Notes: generated by a model from the sequence alone, not told the origin. Counted from the stretch's first letter, positions 16,958 through 26,927 are shown. The stretch: DNA of 64,000 nucleotides from DATMNI01 sp963817515 (GCA_963817515.1 CAWFPJ010000023.1:310001-374000); one strand, 5' to 3'. Translations and numbers: made by a program.

Positions 16958-19900
16958 TCCATCCTGCGATTCGAGACCTGTTTCTGGACCTGGGCCGCCA
17001 CCCCAGCTTCCAGGATGCCCTGCGCCAGTTGACCGTTGGGGCTACCACGGCTGGCCCTGGCGGCAGCGTATCCCTCTCAGGTCTGACCATCACCGCCAAA
17101 GCCGTCTATTCCGTCCTGCTATGGCAGTCCTCGGGCCGTCCTCTGATAATTGTAGTAGACGGCAACAAGCAGGCGGAGGCTTTGCACGAAGCCGTCAATT
17201 CGTTCTTCTCGCTGCTTGCGGCGGAAGATCGCATCGGCCCGCAACTCCTTCCGGCTCTGGATGTTCTGCCCCTGCAAAACCTCTCGCCCCACGCCGCCAT
17301 CTGTGAGCAGCGCGCCGTCGGGCTGTGGAGCCTGACTACCCAGCGGGTCCCCATCACAATCATGCCCATAGCCTCGGCGCTGCTCCGTATCGAGCCCGCC
17401 GATTTCTACCGGCAGCTGGCTCTCAAGATGCGCGTGGGCGAGGAACTGCCGCTCGAGGAAGTCATCGCCCACCTGGAAAGCATCGGTTATGAACGCCGCG
17501 AGCCAGTCGAAATGATAGGCGAGTACTCGCTCCGCGGCGGAATTCTGGACGTCTTCTCGCCCGAAGCCGCCAAGCCTGTCCGGATCGACCTGTTTGGCGA
17601 TCAGGTGGAATCCATCCGCCATTTCGATGTGGAGTCTCAGCGGTCGGTGCTCAAGGTTGAGAGCTGCATGCTCCTGCCGCTCACCGAGTACCAGAAGTCC
17701 AGGGCCTTGCTGGCGGATCTCGCTGAGCTGGTGCGCGAAGCCGGCCTGCCGGGCCGCGATCTGCCGCCTCCCGGCGAGGCCTTCCCGGGATGGGAACTGA
17801 TCGCCCCCATGCTCCGGCCGCGTAATTCTTCGGTTCTTTCCCTGTTGGATCGGCCGGTTATCGTCTGGGATGAGCCGGAGCAGGTGCATGCCGCCGCCAG
17901 CCGCTTTTGGACGCGCCTCGAGCAAATTGAGCCCTCGGTTGCCTACGATCCGGACAAGGTCTTTTTCCGCTGGGAGGAAGTGGAGCGCCAGGCCGCGAAC
18001 AGTCCCCAATGTTCATTCAAAGAGCTGGACATCGCCTGGTCGGACACCGAGCGCAGCCTGCATATCGCCACGCGCCCCTCCATGGCTTTTCACGGCAACA
18101 TGCAGGTGGCCATCGCCGAGGCCCGGACCCTGGTGGAGCAAGGCAGCCGGGTCGCCTTCTTCGCTTCTTCCACCGGGGAAGTGGAGCGGGTGGCCGATAT
18201 CCTCAACGAGTACGCCATCCCTTACCAACTCGGTCTGGAGCAGTTTGACAATACCCCCTCCTACCTGGCCGAACGTGCCTATATGTCCGGCACCGCCGCC
18301 AGCATCTACCTGGTCAAAGGGCAAGTGCGGCATGGCACTGCGTTTCAGGATTCGAAACTTGTAGTATTCGGCTCGGAAGATCTTTTCGACACCTCGGAAC
18401 TGGTGGCGCGGGCGCCCTCCTCGAAATCCGCGGCAGCCGCCTTTTCCGCGGACATCATCGACCTCAAGCCTGGTGACTTCGTAGTGCACGCCGAGCATGG
18501 TGTGGCTGAATATCTGGGACTGCGGGAGATCGCCCAAGGCGAAGCCAAAGGCGATTACATGCTGCTGGAATATGCCGCCGGCGCCAGGCTCTATGTGCCC
18601 CTCACCCGCATGGACCTGGTGCAGCGCTTCCGCGGCGCGGGCGAGGCCAAGCCTGTGCTGGACCGAATGGGCGGCGCCACTTGGACCCGCACCAAGTCCA
18701 AAATCAAGGCCAAAATGCGCGACATGGCGGATGAGCTTCTCAAGCTCTACGCGCAGCGCAAAATGGCCGAGGGCTTTAGCTATTCGTCCGACAGCAACTG
18801 GCAGCGCGAGTTCGAAGACGCTTTCGAGTTCACCGCCACCAAGGACCAACTTAGCGCCATGGCCGAAATCAAACGCGACATGGAAAGCCAGCAGCCCATG
18901 GACCGCCTGCTGTGCGGCGACGTGGGCTACGGCAAGACGGAAGTGGCCATGCGGGCAACCTTCAAGGCCTTGGGCGACGGCAAGCAGGTGGTGCTCCTGG
19001 CGCCCACTACTGTTCTGGCATTCCAGCACTTCGAAACTTTCAAACGCCGCTTCCAGCCTTTTCCCGTTCGCGTCGAGATGTTTAGCCGCTTTCGCAGCCC
19101 TAAAGAGCTCAAGGCCGGTCTGGCCGATCTGGCCGAGGGCAAGGTGGATATCGCCATAGGCACACACAGGCTTCTGTCGCAGGACGTGGAATTCCGCGAC
19201 CTTGGCCTGGTGCTGGTGGATGAGGAGCAGCGCTTCGGTGTCAAGCACAAGGAGCGGCTCAAACATCTGAAGAAGGCCGTCGACGTCCTCAGTATGAGCG
19301 CCACCCCGATCCCCCGGACGCTACATATGTCGTTATTGGGCCTTCGGGATATGTCGGTGATTGAGACGCCACCCAAGGACCGGCTGTCCATCCACACCGT
19401 GGTGGCCCCTTTCCAACCCGAACTGATCCGCTCGGCGGTTGAACTCGAATTAAGCCGGGGCGGCCAGGTATACTTTCTGCACAACCGAATCGATTCCATC
19501 TGGACGCGCGCCGCCATGATTCAGGAGCTCTCACCGAATGCCAGGATCGGCGTGGGGCACGGGCAGATGGGTGAGACGGCACTGGAGAAAACCATGCTCC
19601 AGTTCATGCGCCATGAGTTCGATATCCTGGTTTGCACTACAATTATCGAAAATGGCCTCGACATTCCTCTCGCTAACACCATGCTCATTGAGAACGCCGA
19701 ACGCTACGGCCTTGCGGAGCTTTACCAGTTGCGGGGCAGGGTGGGCCGTTCCAACCGGCGGGCTTACGCTTACCTGCTGGTGCCGCCCGACACCGAACTG
19801 ACCGAGATCGCCCGCAAACGTCTGGCGGCGCTGAAAGAGTTTAGCGACCTGGGTGCCGGTTTCAAGATTGCGGCGCTTGACCTCGAACTGCGCGGCGCCG

Positions 19901-20454
19901 GCAATCTGCTGGGCGGCGAGCAGCACGGCCATATCAACTCCGTGGGCTTCGACACCTACGTACGGCTGCTCGAGGAGACGGTTCGCGAACTCAAGGGCGA
20001 AGAGGTGGTTCCGGAGATTCACTCGGCGCTGAACCTGGGTCTGGACATCCGCATTCCACCGGATTATATCGGCGACGAGAATCAGCGTTTGCGCGCCTAC
20101 CGGCAGATCGCCAACGCGGCCGATGCCGAAGCACGGGACCGTGCCGAAAAGGAACTGGAGGATCGATATGGCCCAGTGCCGGATGCCGTGCGCAACCTGC
20201 TGGAGTATTCGGCCCTGAAAACCACAGCCGAACAAATCGGCATTGAAGCCGTGGACCGGCGCCAAACCGTGTTGAACGTCAAGTTCCACAATGCGACCCG
20301 TGTGGACCCGTCGCGGTTGATGAGTATCGTGAGCCAAACCAAGGGCGCTTCGTTCACGCCCGGCGGCGTTCTGCTGCTGCCGCTGGACGGCCAGACAGCG
20401 GCCGGCGATATATTAAAGTTTCTGGCAGGTAAATTGCAACAACTGCAGGTTTAG
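16954..20454 (+). CDS. mfd: Transcription-repair coupling factor
   Basis: 1166 residues, full length for Mfd, which removes stalled RNA polymerase and recruits UvrA. Order seen: UvrB-like N-terminus with ERREPVEMIGEYSLRGGILDVFSP, the RNA polymerase-interaction domain (DFVVHAEHGVAEYLGL, YVPLTRMDLVQRF), helicase motif I GDVGYGKTEVAMRA, DEEQ box VLVDEEQRFGVKHKE, motif III SATPIPRTLHMSL, motif VI QLRGRVGRSNRRAYAYL, and the TRCF C-terminal domain (PEIHSALNLGLDIRIP). The start is TTG within the rfaE2 stop (TTGA), so the two are translationally coupled. Confidence 0.96.
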   Translation: MIHPAIRDLFLDLGRHPSFQDALRQLTVGATTAGPGGSVSLSGLTITAKAVYSVLLWQSSGRPLIIVVDGNKQAEALHEAVNSFFSLLAAEDRIGPQLLPALDVLPLQNLSPHAAICEQRAVGLWSLTTQRVPITIMPIASALLRIEPADFYRQLALKMRVGEELPLEEVIAHLESIGYERREPVEMIGEYSLRGGILDVFSPEAAKPVRIDLFGDQVESIRHFDVESQRSVLKVESCMLLPLTEYQKSRALLADLAELVREAGLPGRDLPPPGEAFPGWELIAPMLRPRNSSVLSLLDRPVIVWDEPEQVHAAASRFWTRLEQIEPSVAYDPDKVFFRWEEVERQAANSPQCSFKELDIAWSDTERSLHIATRPSMAFHGNMQVAIAEARTLVEQGSRVAFFASSTGEVERVADILNEYAIPYQLGLEQFDNTPSYLAERAYMSGTAASIYLVKGQVRHGTAFQDSKLVVFGSEDLFDTSELVARAPSSKSAAAAFSADIIDLKPGDFVVHAEHGVAEYLGLREIAQGEAKGDYMLLEYAAGARLYVPLTRMDLVQRFRGAGEAKPVLDRMGGATWTRTKSKIKAKMRDMADELLKLYAQRKMAEGFSYSSDSNWQREFEDAFEFTATKDQLSAMAEIKRDMESQQPMDRLLCGDVGYGKTEVAMRATFKALGDGKQVVLLAPTTVLAFQHFETFKRRFQPFPVRVEMFSRFRSPKELKAGLADLAEGKVDIAIGTHRLLSQDVEFRDLGLVLVDEEQRFGVKHKERLKHLKKAVDVLSMSATPIPRTLHMSLLGLRDMSVIETPPKDRLSIHTVVAPFQPELIRSAVELELSRGGQVYFLHNRIDSIWTRAAMIQELSPNARIGVGHGQMGETALEKTMLQFMRHEFDILVCTTIIENGLDIPLANTMLIENAERYGLAELYQLRGRVGRSNRRAYAYLLVPPDTELTEIARKRLAALKEFSDLGAGFKIAALDLELRGAGNLLGGEQHGHINSVGFDTYVRLLEETVRELKGEEVVPEIHSALNLGLDIRIPPDYIGDENQRLRAYRQIANAADAEARDRAEKELEDRYGPVPDAVRNLLEYSALKTTAEQIGIEAVDRRQTVLNVKFHNATRVDPSRLMSIVSQTKGASFTPGGVLLLPLDGQTAAGDILKFLAGKLQQLQV

Positions 20455-20510
20455 CTCAAATGGTGGCAGGTCTCCGGGTCCGCGGTACCTGCTAAAATGG
20501 AGGTCTACTT

Positions 20511-21740
20511 ATGTCTTGCAGGTTTGTAGTACTCATTGCGGCCAGTCTCGCGGCTGCTTCGGCTGCCGACAACCCAAGCGTCAACGTGCGCGTGGTCGAA
20601 GAGATTGCCGCCAAAGTCAACGGCGATATCATCACGCGCGGCGATCTGGAAAAGAAGCGCACGGAGGTCGAGGCTGAGGCCAAACGGCAGGGCATTACCG
20701 GAGCCAGGTTGACCGAGGTGGTTCAAGAAGAGGCCTCCAACGCTCTGCGCGAGAAGATCGACACGCTGCTCCTGGTGCAAAAGGGCAAGGACCTCAGCAT
20801 TAACGTGGATGGCGAAGTGACGCGGCGGCTGGCCGAGATCCAGGTGCAGCAGAAGATCTCGGACCAGGACAAGTTCCATGAGTTTCTGGCTCAGCAGACG
20901 GGCATGACCTTCGAGGATTTCAAACAGCAGATGCGCGACCAGATTCTCACCCAGCGTGTGATCGGTGAGGAAGTGGGCCGCAGGATTTCGGTTCCCGAGT
21001 CCGACATGCATAAGTATTACGATGAGCACAAAACCGAATTTGTGCGCGAGGAGCAGGTTTTCCTCAGCCAGATTCTGATTTCCACGGAGGGCAAGACTCC
21101 CGAGCAGGTGGCCGCTGCCGAAAAGAAAGCCAAAGACCTGGTGGCCCGGGCGAAAAAGGGCGATAAGTTCAGCGACCTGGCGCGCGACAACTCCGACGAA
21201 ACCGAGACCGCCAAAAACGGCGGATATGTCGGGCCCATGAAGAAGGGCCTCATGGACAAGTCCATCGAAGACGTCGTCTTCAAAGGCAAAAAGGGTGATA
21301 TTACGGATCCCTTCAAGAGGCCCCAGGGCTTCCTGATCCTGAAGGTGGAAGATCGTTTCGCGGCCGGACAGGCCTCTTTCGAAGAAGTCAAAGAAGACAT
21401 CCAGAACCGGATGGTGCAGCCCAGAATGGAGCCCAGGGTCCGCGAACTGCTCACCAGGCTGCGCGAGCAGGCGTTTCTCGAAATCAAAGAGGGCTACATC
21501 GATAGCGGCGCCGCGCCCGGCAAGGACACGCGCTGGAAAGACGTAGCCGTATTAAAACCGCAAACCACCACCAAGGAAGAAGTGGCCGCCAGCCGCAAGA
21601 AGAAGCTCCTCTGGGTGATTCCGTACGGCACCGTGAAGAACACCAAGACGGCTCCGAGTACCCCTTCACCGGCTGCTTCACCGGCCCCTCCGCCCGACCA
21701 AACGCCGGTTCCGCTCCCGCCCGCTCCGCCCAAACAATGA
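20511..21740 (+). CDS. SurA/PpiC-type periplasmic peptidyl-prolyl isomerase
   Basis: 409 residues. Signal peptide (FVVLIAASLAAASAAD), a SurA N-like helical chaperone part (AAKVNGDIITRGDLEKKR, DFKQQMRDQILTQRVIGEEV), a parvulin domain (VFLSQILISTEGKTPEQ, GDKFSDLARDNSDE, GGYVGPMKKG) and a proline-rich tail. It should help outer-membrane proteins fold, fitting a genome with huge TonB-type receptors. A clear TGGAGG site lies 7 bases before the ATG. The stop overlaps the next start (ATGA). Confidence 0.88.
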   Translation: MSCRFVVLIAASLAAASAADNPSVNVRVVEEIAAKVNGDIITRGDLEKKRTEVEAEAKRQGITGARLTEVVQEEASNALREKIDTLLLVQKGKDLSINVDGEVTRRLAEIQVQQKISDQDKFHEFLAQQTGMTFEDFKQQMRDQILTQRVIGEEVGRRISVPESDMHKYYDEHKTEFVREEQVFLSQILISTEGKTPEQVAAAEKKAKDLVARAKKGDKFSDLARDNSDETETAKNGGYVGPMKKGLMDKSIEDVVFKGKKGDITDPFKRPQGFLILKVEDRFAAGQASFEEVKEDIQNRMVQPRMEPRVRELLTRLREQAFLEIKEGYIDSGAAPGKDTRWKDVAVLKPQTTTKEEVAASRKKKLLWVIPYGTVKNTKTAPSTPSPAASPAPPPDQTPVPLPPAPPKQ

Positions 21741-22885
21741 AATCTCCTTATGTGAACGAACTCGAACCGAATCGGGTGATTACAACCAGTTTCCTGGTGC
21801 ACTCCAAGGAGATCCGTCAGAAAAAGACCGGCGAGTTTTACCTCTCTCTGCTTCTGGGAGACCGCACGGGCGAGTTGGACGCTAAGATGTGGGACAACGT
21901 CGCCGAGGTGCTGGACGGCTTCGATCGCGATGACTTCGTCAAGGTCAAAGGCATGATCCAGGTTTTCCATAACCGGCCGCAGCTCACAATACATAAAGTG
22001 CGGCGGATGGACGAGAGCGAAATCGAGTTCGCCGATTATTTCCCCTCCTCCAAACGCGACCCCGACGAAATGTGGGCCGAGCTGCGCGGCATCGTAGCCG
22101 GCGTGGGAAATCCGCACCTGAAGGCGCTGCTGGAAGCCATACTGGATGACCCCGACGTGGCCACGCGCTACCGCCGCGCGCCCGCCGCCAAGCAGATCCA
22201 TCACGCCTTTCTGGGGGGACTGATCGAACATGTGCTGTCGCTCAGCGGACTGGCCCGCCTGACCGCGGCGCACTATCCAACCATCGATTATGACCTGCTG
22301 ATCACGGGCGTGATTCTGCACGACATTGGAAAGATCTACGAGCTGAATTACGAGCGCGGCTTTTCCTACTCGAATGAAGGCCAGTTGATCGGACACATTT
22401 CGATTGCTATGCGCATGGTAGGCGACCGGCTGCGCGGCTTGCCCGATTTTCCGCCGCTGCTGCGCACCCTGGTGGAACACATGATCCTGAGCCACCATGG
22501 CCAGCTGGAATATGGTTCGCCCAAGCTGCCGCAATTCCCCGAGGCGCTGCTGCTGCACTATCTGGACGATATGGATTCCAAAATGGAATGCATGCGGGCG
22601 CTGATCGAAAGCGACCGGCAGGTGGACGGCTGTTTCACCACCTACAACCACGCGCTTTCGCGCACGGCGCTCAAGAAGGAGCGCTACCTGAACCCCGTCA
22701 ACGGAACCCCGGCCGTTCCGGTTGCCGCGCAAGAGCCATCCTCGCCGCCGGCACCCGAGCCCGCGTCAAAGCCAGCGCCCGCGTCGAAGCCGGACCACCC
22801 GATGTTTGCTGTCTCGCCGGAATCGGTTTTTGCCGATAAACTGAAACAGGCGCTCCTGCCCGCAGGCCCCAAACAGGAAAACTGA
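21737..22885 (+). CDS. OB-fold plus HD-domain exoribonuclease, YhaM-like
   Basis: 382 residues. An N-terminal OB-fold (VHSKEIRQKKTGEFYLSLLL, DFVKVKGMIQVF) is followed by an HD phosphohydrolase domain: IHHAFLGGLIEHVLSL, the HD pair in GVILHDIGKIYEL, ILSHHGQLEYGSP and LHYLDDMDSKME. This arrangement is that of the 3'-5' exoribonuclease YhaM. A proline/alanine/lysine-rich tail of about 60 residues is unusual. The gene overlaps both neighbours, so it lies in an operon with the surA-like and blaI-like genes. Confidence 0.85.
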   Translation: MKSPYVNELEPNRVITTSFLVHSKEIRQKKTGEFYLSLLLGDRTGELDAKMWDNVAEVLDGFDRDDFVKVKGMIQVFHNRPQLTIHKVRRMDESEIEFADYFPSSKRDPDEMWAELRGIVAGVGNPHLKALLEAILDDPDVATRYRRAPAAKQIHHAFLGGLIEHVLSLSGLARLTAAHYPTIDYDLLITGVILHDIGKIYELNYERGFSYSNEGQLIGHISIAMRMVGDRLRGLPDFPPLLRTLVEHMILSHHGQLEYGSPKLPQFPEALLLHYLDDMDSKMECMRALIESDRQVDGCFTTYNHALSRTALKKERYLNPVNGTPAVPVAAQEPSSPPAPEPASKPAPASKPDHPMFAVSPESVFADKLKQALLPAGPKQEN

Positions 22886-23262
22886 TGCCCAACACCGCGC
22901 GCGATGTTCCACCGCCACTGGAATTGTTGTGCCTGAAAGCGCTCTGGTCGCTGGAGGAAGGCAATGTGAAGGCCGTGCAGCACATTGTGGCCAAATCCCG
23001 TCCGCTGGCGTACACCACGATCATGACCGTGCTCGACCGCTTGGTGCGCAAGGGAAAGCTGACGCGGCGCAAAGTGGGCCGGGCCTTTGTCTACTCTCCT
23101 CAGACGTCGCGCGATACCATGCGCCGCGCGGCCGTTCGCGAACTGCTGGATGGTTTCTTTGACGGCTCGGAAGCGCAATTGCTGATGTTCCTGCGCGAGC
23201 CGGCAGCGCAGTTGGCTCGGCCGGGGGAAGCGGAAGGCCGCATCGACACCGTGCTCCTGTAA
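22885..23262 (+). CDS. BlaI/MecI/CopY family transcriptional regulator
   Basis: 125 residues. Winged-helix domain (ELLCLKALWSLEEGNVKAVQ, LAYTTIMTVLDRLVRKGKLTRR, GRAFVYSP) and a dimerisation tail (LLDGFFDGSEAQLLMFL). BlaI repressors are normally inactivated by a membrane peptidase of the BlaR1/M56 type encoded next to them; none is found here. Its start shares one base with the upstream stop. The target genes are unknown. Confidence 0.88.
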   Translation: MPNTARDVPPPLELLCLKALWSLEEGNVKAVQHIVAKSRPLAYTTIMTVLDRLVRKGKLTRRKVGRAFVYSPQTSRDTMRRAAVRELLDGFFDGSEAQLLMFLREPAAQLARPGEAEGRIDTVLL

Positions 23263-23283
23263 CGCCGGCGACAGCAAATCAAG

Positions 23284-23313
23284 CCCACCGGCGGCAAGAC
23301 CGCCGGCGCTACC
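23284..23313 (-). repeat. REP-like palindromic element, copy 2
   Basis: On the minus strand it reads GGTAGCGCCGGCGG, then TCTTGCC and GCCGGTGGG, differing from the copy at 30151 by only a few bases. It lies between the blaI-like stop and the start of the membrane protein gene, 7 bases before the proposed TTG start. Confidence 0.6.
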
Positions 23314-23320
23314 ATGAGAA

Positions 23321-25513
23321 TTGCTCGCCCTCCTTTCCATTTTTTTTGGCGCCGGTTTTACGCTGGCCACAGCCTACACGCTTGGGGTCGTGCTGTTGCG
23401 AAGGACTCCGGCGCCGCCTGAGATCGCACTGGCCCTGGGCGCGGTGGCCGAGAGTTTCCTGGTATTCCTCTGCCTGCTGCTGAACGTCGCGCACTGGGCC
23501 GTCTTCCTCACTATCGGCCTGGCGGCGCTGGCCGCTCTAACCCGGTTCCGACGCGTTCCCCTCGCAGAGCCCGCAAGATCGCCGCTTGGCCGTTCTTGGC
23601 TGGCGGCCGCTCTGATCTTCGGCGCCTACGGCGTATGGTATTGCGTGAATGCGCTGGCACCGGAAACCATGGCGGACGGTATCACGTACCACCTGGGTTT
23701 GCCGTATGAATACGTGCGGCTCAGAAGTTTTCCGCACCATGTCGCCTTCTACGACCTGGTGCCGCAGGGCATGGAGATGCTCTACACGGTGGCATTTGCG
23801 TTCGGCCGCCATTCCGCCGCCAAGCTTGTGGAATTCAGTTTGTTCCTGGCGACGTTGCCGCTGATCTTTCGCCTGGGCCGCCGAATGGGCGCGGGCGATC
23901 TCGCCTGTCTGGTGGCTGCGGTCTTTTACTTCAGCGCTCCAGTGGTGGGAGCCACGGGCTCCTCTTCTTATAACGATGCGGCGGGTGTCTTCTTCATGCT
24001 GGCGGCTTTCTACCTGCTGCTGGTGTGGCGTGACACTCTGAATGCGCGCTACCTTCCACTCGCGGGCCTCCTCGCCGGCTTCTGTTACACCATCAAGCTG
24101 CCGGGAATCCTGGTTGCCGCCGCTGCCGTGCTCTTCGTGTTGGCACAGCGCAACCGGCGGGCCGCCGCAGTGGTCGCGATATCGGCATGCCTGGTTATGG
24201 CGCCGTGGCTGATTCGCAATACCGTGCTCACCGGCAACCCTGCGGCACCGCTGATGAACAGCCTGTTCCCTAACCCGGCTTTTCACATCGCAACGGAACT
24301 GGAACTCGCAAGCGGCCTGCGCTCCCTGGGCAGTGCGAGAGATGGCCTGAAAGATTCCGTCAAGCCGTGGCAGGTGCCGTGGGAACTGGCGTTCGGCGAT
24401 GGGCTTTCGGGAATCTTCGGCCCCCTCCTGTTGGTCTTGCCGCTTGGCCTGCTGGCTTTGCGAAAGCCGTCCGGGCGCCTCTGCTGGATCGCCGCCGTGA
24501 TTCTGGCGCTGCCGTGGTTCGCCAATACGGGGGCGCGCTTTCTGATGCCTTCCGTGGCGTTGGCCGCGTTAGCGCTGGGCATGGCGCTGCCCGCACCCGC
24601 GGCTTGGGCGGCCATTGTGATTCAGGCGGTGCTCTGCTGGCCGCTGGTTATCGGCACCTGGGAAAGCCGCTATTACTTCCGGCTGCACGACTTTCCTTTG
24701 GCGGCGGCACTGCGAACCGAGTCCGAAGACCATTACTGCAAGCGAAGCTTCGAAGAATACAACGTAGCCAGGTTGATCGAAGGCACGACCCCGCCGGATT
24801 CCCGGACACTGGCGCTGCTCTCCGTCGCCAACGCCTATCTTGCGCGGGATGTTACGGTAACCTGGCAATCGGCTGAGGGCGAGCAATTGCTGGATACGCT
24901 GCGCCTGGCATCCACATATTCCGACGCCACGGCATATGACTGGAAGGCGTCGTGGCCCGCCGAATCGCTGGTGGCCTTGCGCTTTCGGCTGCCGGTGGGG
25001 TACGGCGCGGAGTTCGACATCAGCGAAGTCCAGCTCTTTTTGGACGATTACCACGTGTTTAGCAGCCCCGAATGGGCGGTGAGCGCCTGGCCCAATCGAT
25101 GGGAAGGGCCGCTCGCTCTGGATGGCAATATCGCCAGCCGCTGGCGCACGTGGGAGCCGGTGAAGGCGGGCATGTTTTTTGAAATCGATCTGGATCATGC
25201 GCAGCGGTTGACTTCCGTGGTGCTGATCTCGCACGCTCCGGCCTATCACGCTGCGATGGAGTGGTACGGGCAGGCGCCGAACGGCAAGTGGCACCTGCTG
25301 TCGAACGCCCCGGCCGCCCAGCCGCGGCCAAAGCAGGATCTGCGCCTGGAAGCCACGCGCGCTCTGCGCCGGGCCGGCTATGGGTTTCTGCTGGCGCCAA
25401 CCGGGTCGGGCGGCAACGCGCCGATCGGCAACCTGCTGCTAGGCCATGAATCGGAGTGGGGCCTGGAGCGTGTAGGCGATGCCGGGCGGTTCTATCTGTT
25501 TCGCGTGAAGTAG
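23321..25513 (+). CDS. Large membrane protein, GT-C glycosyltransferase-like, with a C-terminal discoidin-like domain
   Basis: 730 residues. About twelve membrane segments fill residues 1-440, with an early luminal loop (APETMADGITYHLGLPYEYVR) like the acidic loops of GT-C enzymes (GT39/ArnT type). The last 200 residues are soluble and look like an F5/8 type C (discoidin) sandwich: FDISEVQLFLDDY, NIASRWRTWEPVKAGMFFEIDL and LTSVVLISHAP. TTG 23321 is the only in-frame start that gives the first membrane helix; ATG 23314 is out of frame and is followed by a run of eight T, where a single-base error could shift it. Likely sugar transfer at the cell surface, but that is inference. Confidence 0.6.
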   Translation: MLALLSIFFGAGFTLATAYTLGVVLLRRTPAPPEIALALGAVAESFLVFLCLLLNVAHWAVFLTIGLAALAALTRFRRVPLAEPARSPLGRSWLAAALIFGAYGVWYCVNALAPETMADGITYHLGLPYEYVRLRSFPHHVAFYDLVPQGMEMLYTVAFAFGRHSAAKLVEFSLFLATLPLIFRLGRRMGAGDLACLVAAVFYFSAPVVGATGSSSYNDAAGVFFMLAAFYLLLVWRDTLNARYLPLAGLLAGFCYTIKLPGILVAAAAVLFVLAQRNRRAAAVVAISACLVMAPWLIRNTVLTGNPAAPLMNSLFPNPAFHIATELELASGLRSLGSARDGLKDSVKPWQVPWELAFGDGLSGIFGPLLLVLPLGLLALRKPSGRLCWIAAVILALPWFANTGARFLMPSVALAALALGMALPAPAAWAAIVIQAVLCWPLVIGTWESRYYFRLHDFPLAAALRTESEDHYCKRSFEEYNVARLIEGTTPPDSRTLALLSVANAYLARDVTVTWQSAEGEQLLDTLRLASTYSDATAYDWKASWPAESLVALRFRLPVGYGAEFDISEVQLFLDDYHVFSSPEWAVSAWPNRWEGPLALDGNIASRWRTWEPVKAGMFFEIDLDHAQRLTSVVLISHAPAYHAAMEWYGQAPNGKWHLLSNAPAAQPRPKQDLRLEATRALRRAGYGFLLAPTGSGGNAPIGNLLLGHESEWGLERVGDAGRFYLFRVK

Positions 25514-25539
25514 GGACGCCTGGTTCGCCGCGCGCGATA

Positions 25540-26853
25540 ATGGTAGCAATGCAAAGCATTCTGCCGGTTCTCTGTTTTATCGCCGGTTTCGCAATGGCAT
25601 GGCTCTTTTTGCGCGGCGGAAAAATGGAGGCTGCCGCTACGCTGCGCGAACGTGAATCGAAGATCGATGAACTGCAGAGCACGCTGGGCACGCTCACTGC
25701 CCGCGAAGCGGAGCTGCAGGCCCGTATCGAATCCGAGCGCCGGTCGGCGATTGAAAAACTGGCCCTTCTGGATGAGAGCCAGCAGAAACTCTCGGATGCC
25801 TTCAAAGCGCTTTCCGCCGACGCTCTGGCCCGCAACAACCAGGCCTTTCTGGATTTGGCGCGCGCCACCCTGGCACAAACGCAGGAATCCGCGCGCGGCG
25901 ATCTGGAGCTGCGGCAGCAGGCCATCGCCGAGTTGGTCACGCCGGTCCGCGCCTCGCTCGAAAAGGTGGATGGCAAGATCCAGGAATTGGAAAAATCCCG
26001 CGCCGGCGCCTATGCCGCTCTCAACGAACAGGTCCGCAGCCTGATCGAAACCCAGGGGCAGCTTCGCAATGAAACCGGCAAGCTGGTGACGGCACTGCGT
26101 ACACCCAGCGCTCGCGGCCGTTGGGGGGAAATCCAATTACGGCGCGTGGTGGAAATGGCCGGCATGCTGGACCACTGCGACTTTTTCGCCCAGACCACGC
26201 TGTTTGGCGAAGAGGGCAGGCTGCGCCCCGATCTTCTGGTCCGGCTGCCCGCCGGTAAAACCATCGTAGTAGACGCCAAGACTCCGCTTGACGGCTACCT
26301 GCAAGCCATTGACGCGACCGACGAGTTCACCCGCAAGGCGCGCCTGGCGGACCATGCCCGGCAGGTGCGCGCCCACATGACCTCGCTGGGCCGCAAATCC
26401 TATTGGGAGCAGTTCGACCAGGCGCCGGAGTTCGCCGTCCTGTTTCTGCCGGGCGAGTGTTTCTTCAGCGCGGCGCTTGAGAGTGACCCGTCGCTGATCG
26501 AAGCCGGCGTGGACCAGAACATCATTCTGGCCACCCCTACCACGCTCATCGCCCTGCTGCGCGCGGTTGCCTATGGATGGCGCCACGAGAGGCTGGAGCA
26601 GAACGCGGCGGAGATCAGCGCACTGGGCAAGGAGTTGTTCAAGCGGCTCTCCGACATGGGCGACCACTGGAACCGCATGGGCAGAAGCCTGGAGCGCGCG
26701 GTGGAAGCGTACAATAGCGCGGTGGGCTCGCTCGAAAGCCGCGTGATGGTGAGCGCGCGCAAGTTCGCCGACCTGAAAACGGCGCCGCTTGGTGTCGAAA
26801 TCGCCGCGCTTGAGCCAGTGGAAAAGGCGGTGCGCGCTTTGCAGGACGAATAG
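25540..26853 (+). CDS. rmuC: DNA recombination protein RmuC homologue
   Basis: 437 residues. An N-terminal membrane anchor (ILPVLCFIAGFAMAWLFL), a long coiled coil (residues about 30-170) and the RmuC nuclease-like domain: RGRWGEIQLRRVVEMAGM, RPDLLVRLPAGKTIVVDAKT and FLPGECFFSAAL. RmuC limits inversions at short repeats in E. coli. ATG 25540 or 25549 may be used; the longer open frame to 25456 overlaps the preceding gene and has no family match. Confidence 0.9.
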   Translation: MVAMQSILPVLCFIAGFAMAWLFLRGGKMEAAATLRERESKIDELQSTLGTLTAREAELQARIESERRSAIEKLALLDESQQKLSDAFKALSADALARNNQAFLDLARATLAQTQESARGDLELRQQAIAELVTPVRASLEKVDGKIQELEKSRAGAYAALNEQVRSLIETQGQLRNETGKLVTALRTPSARGRWGEIQLRRVVEMAGMLDHCDFFAQTTLFGEEGRLRPDLLVRLPAGKTIVVDAKTPLDGYLQAIDATDEFTRKARLADHARQVRAHMTSLGRKSYWEQFDQAPEFAVLFLPGECFFSAALESDPSLIEAGVDQNIILATPTTLIALLRAVAYGWRHERLEQNAAEISALGKELFKRLSDMGDHWNRMGRSLERAVEAYNSAVGSLESRVMVSARKFADLKTAPLGVEIAALEPVEKAVRALQDE

Positions 26854-26927
26854 GACCCGCCGGTCATCATGCTACAGTGAGGACACAGGCTGCTTCAAGA
26901 GTGCAGCACAGGCTGGGCCCCTCCGAC

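Noticed and set aside
18013..19266. Long minus-strand open frame inside mfd
   Set aside because: It is antisense to clear helicase motifs and has no recognisable domain; long antisense frames are expected at this GC content.
21494..22732. 412-residue minus-strand open frame across the surA-like and HD genes
   Set aside because: It spans two real genes in antisense, has no signal or domain and begins without a ribosome-binding site.
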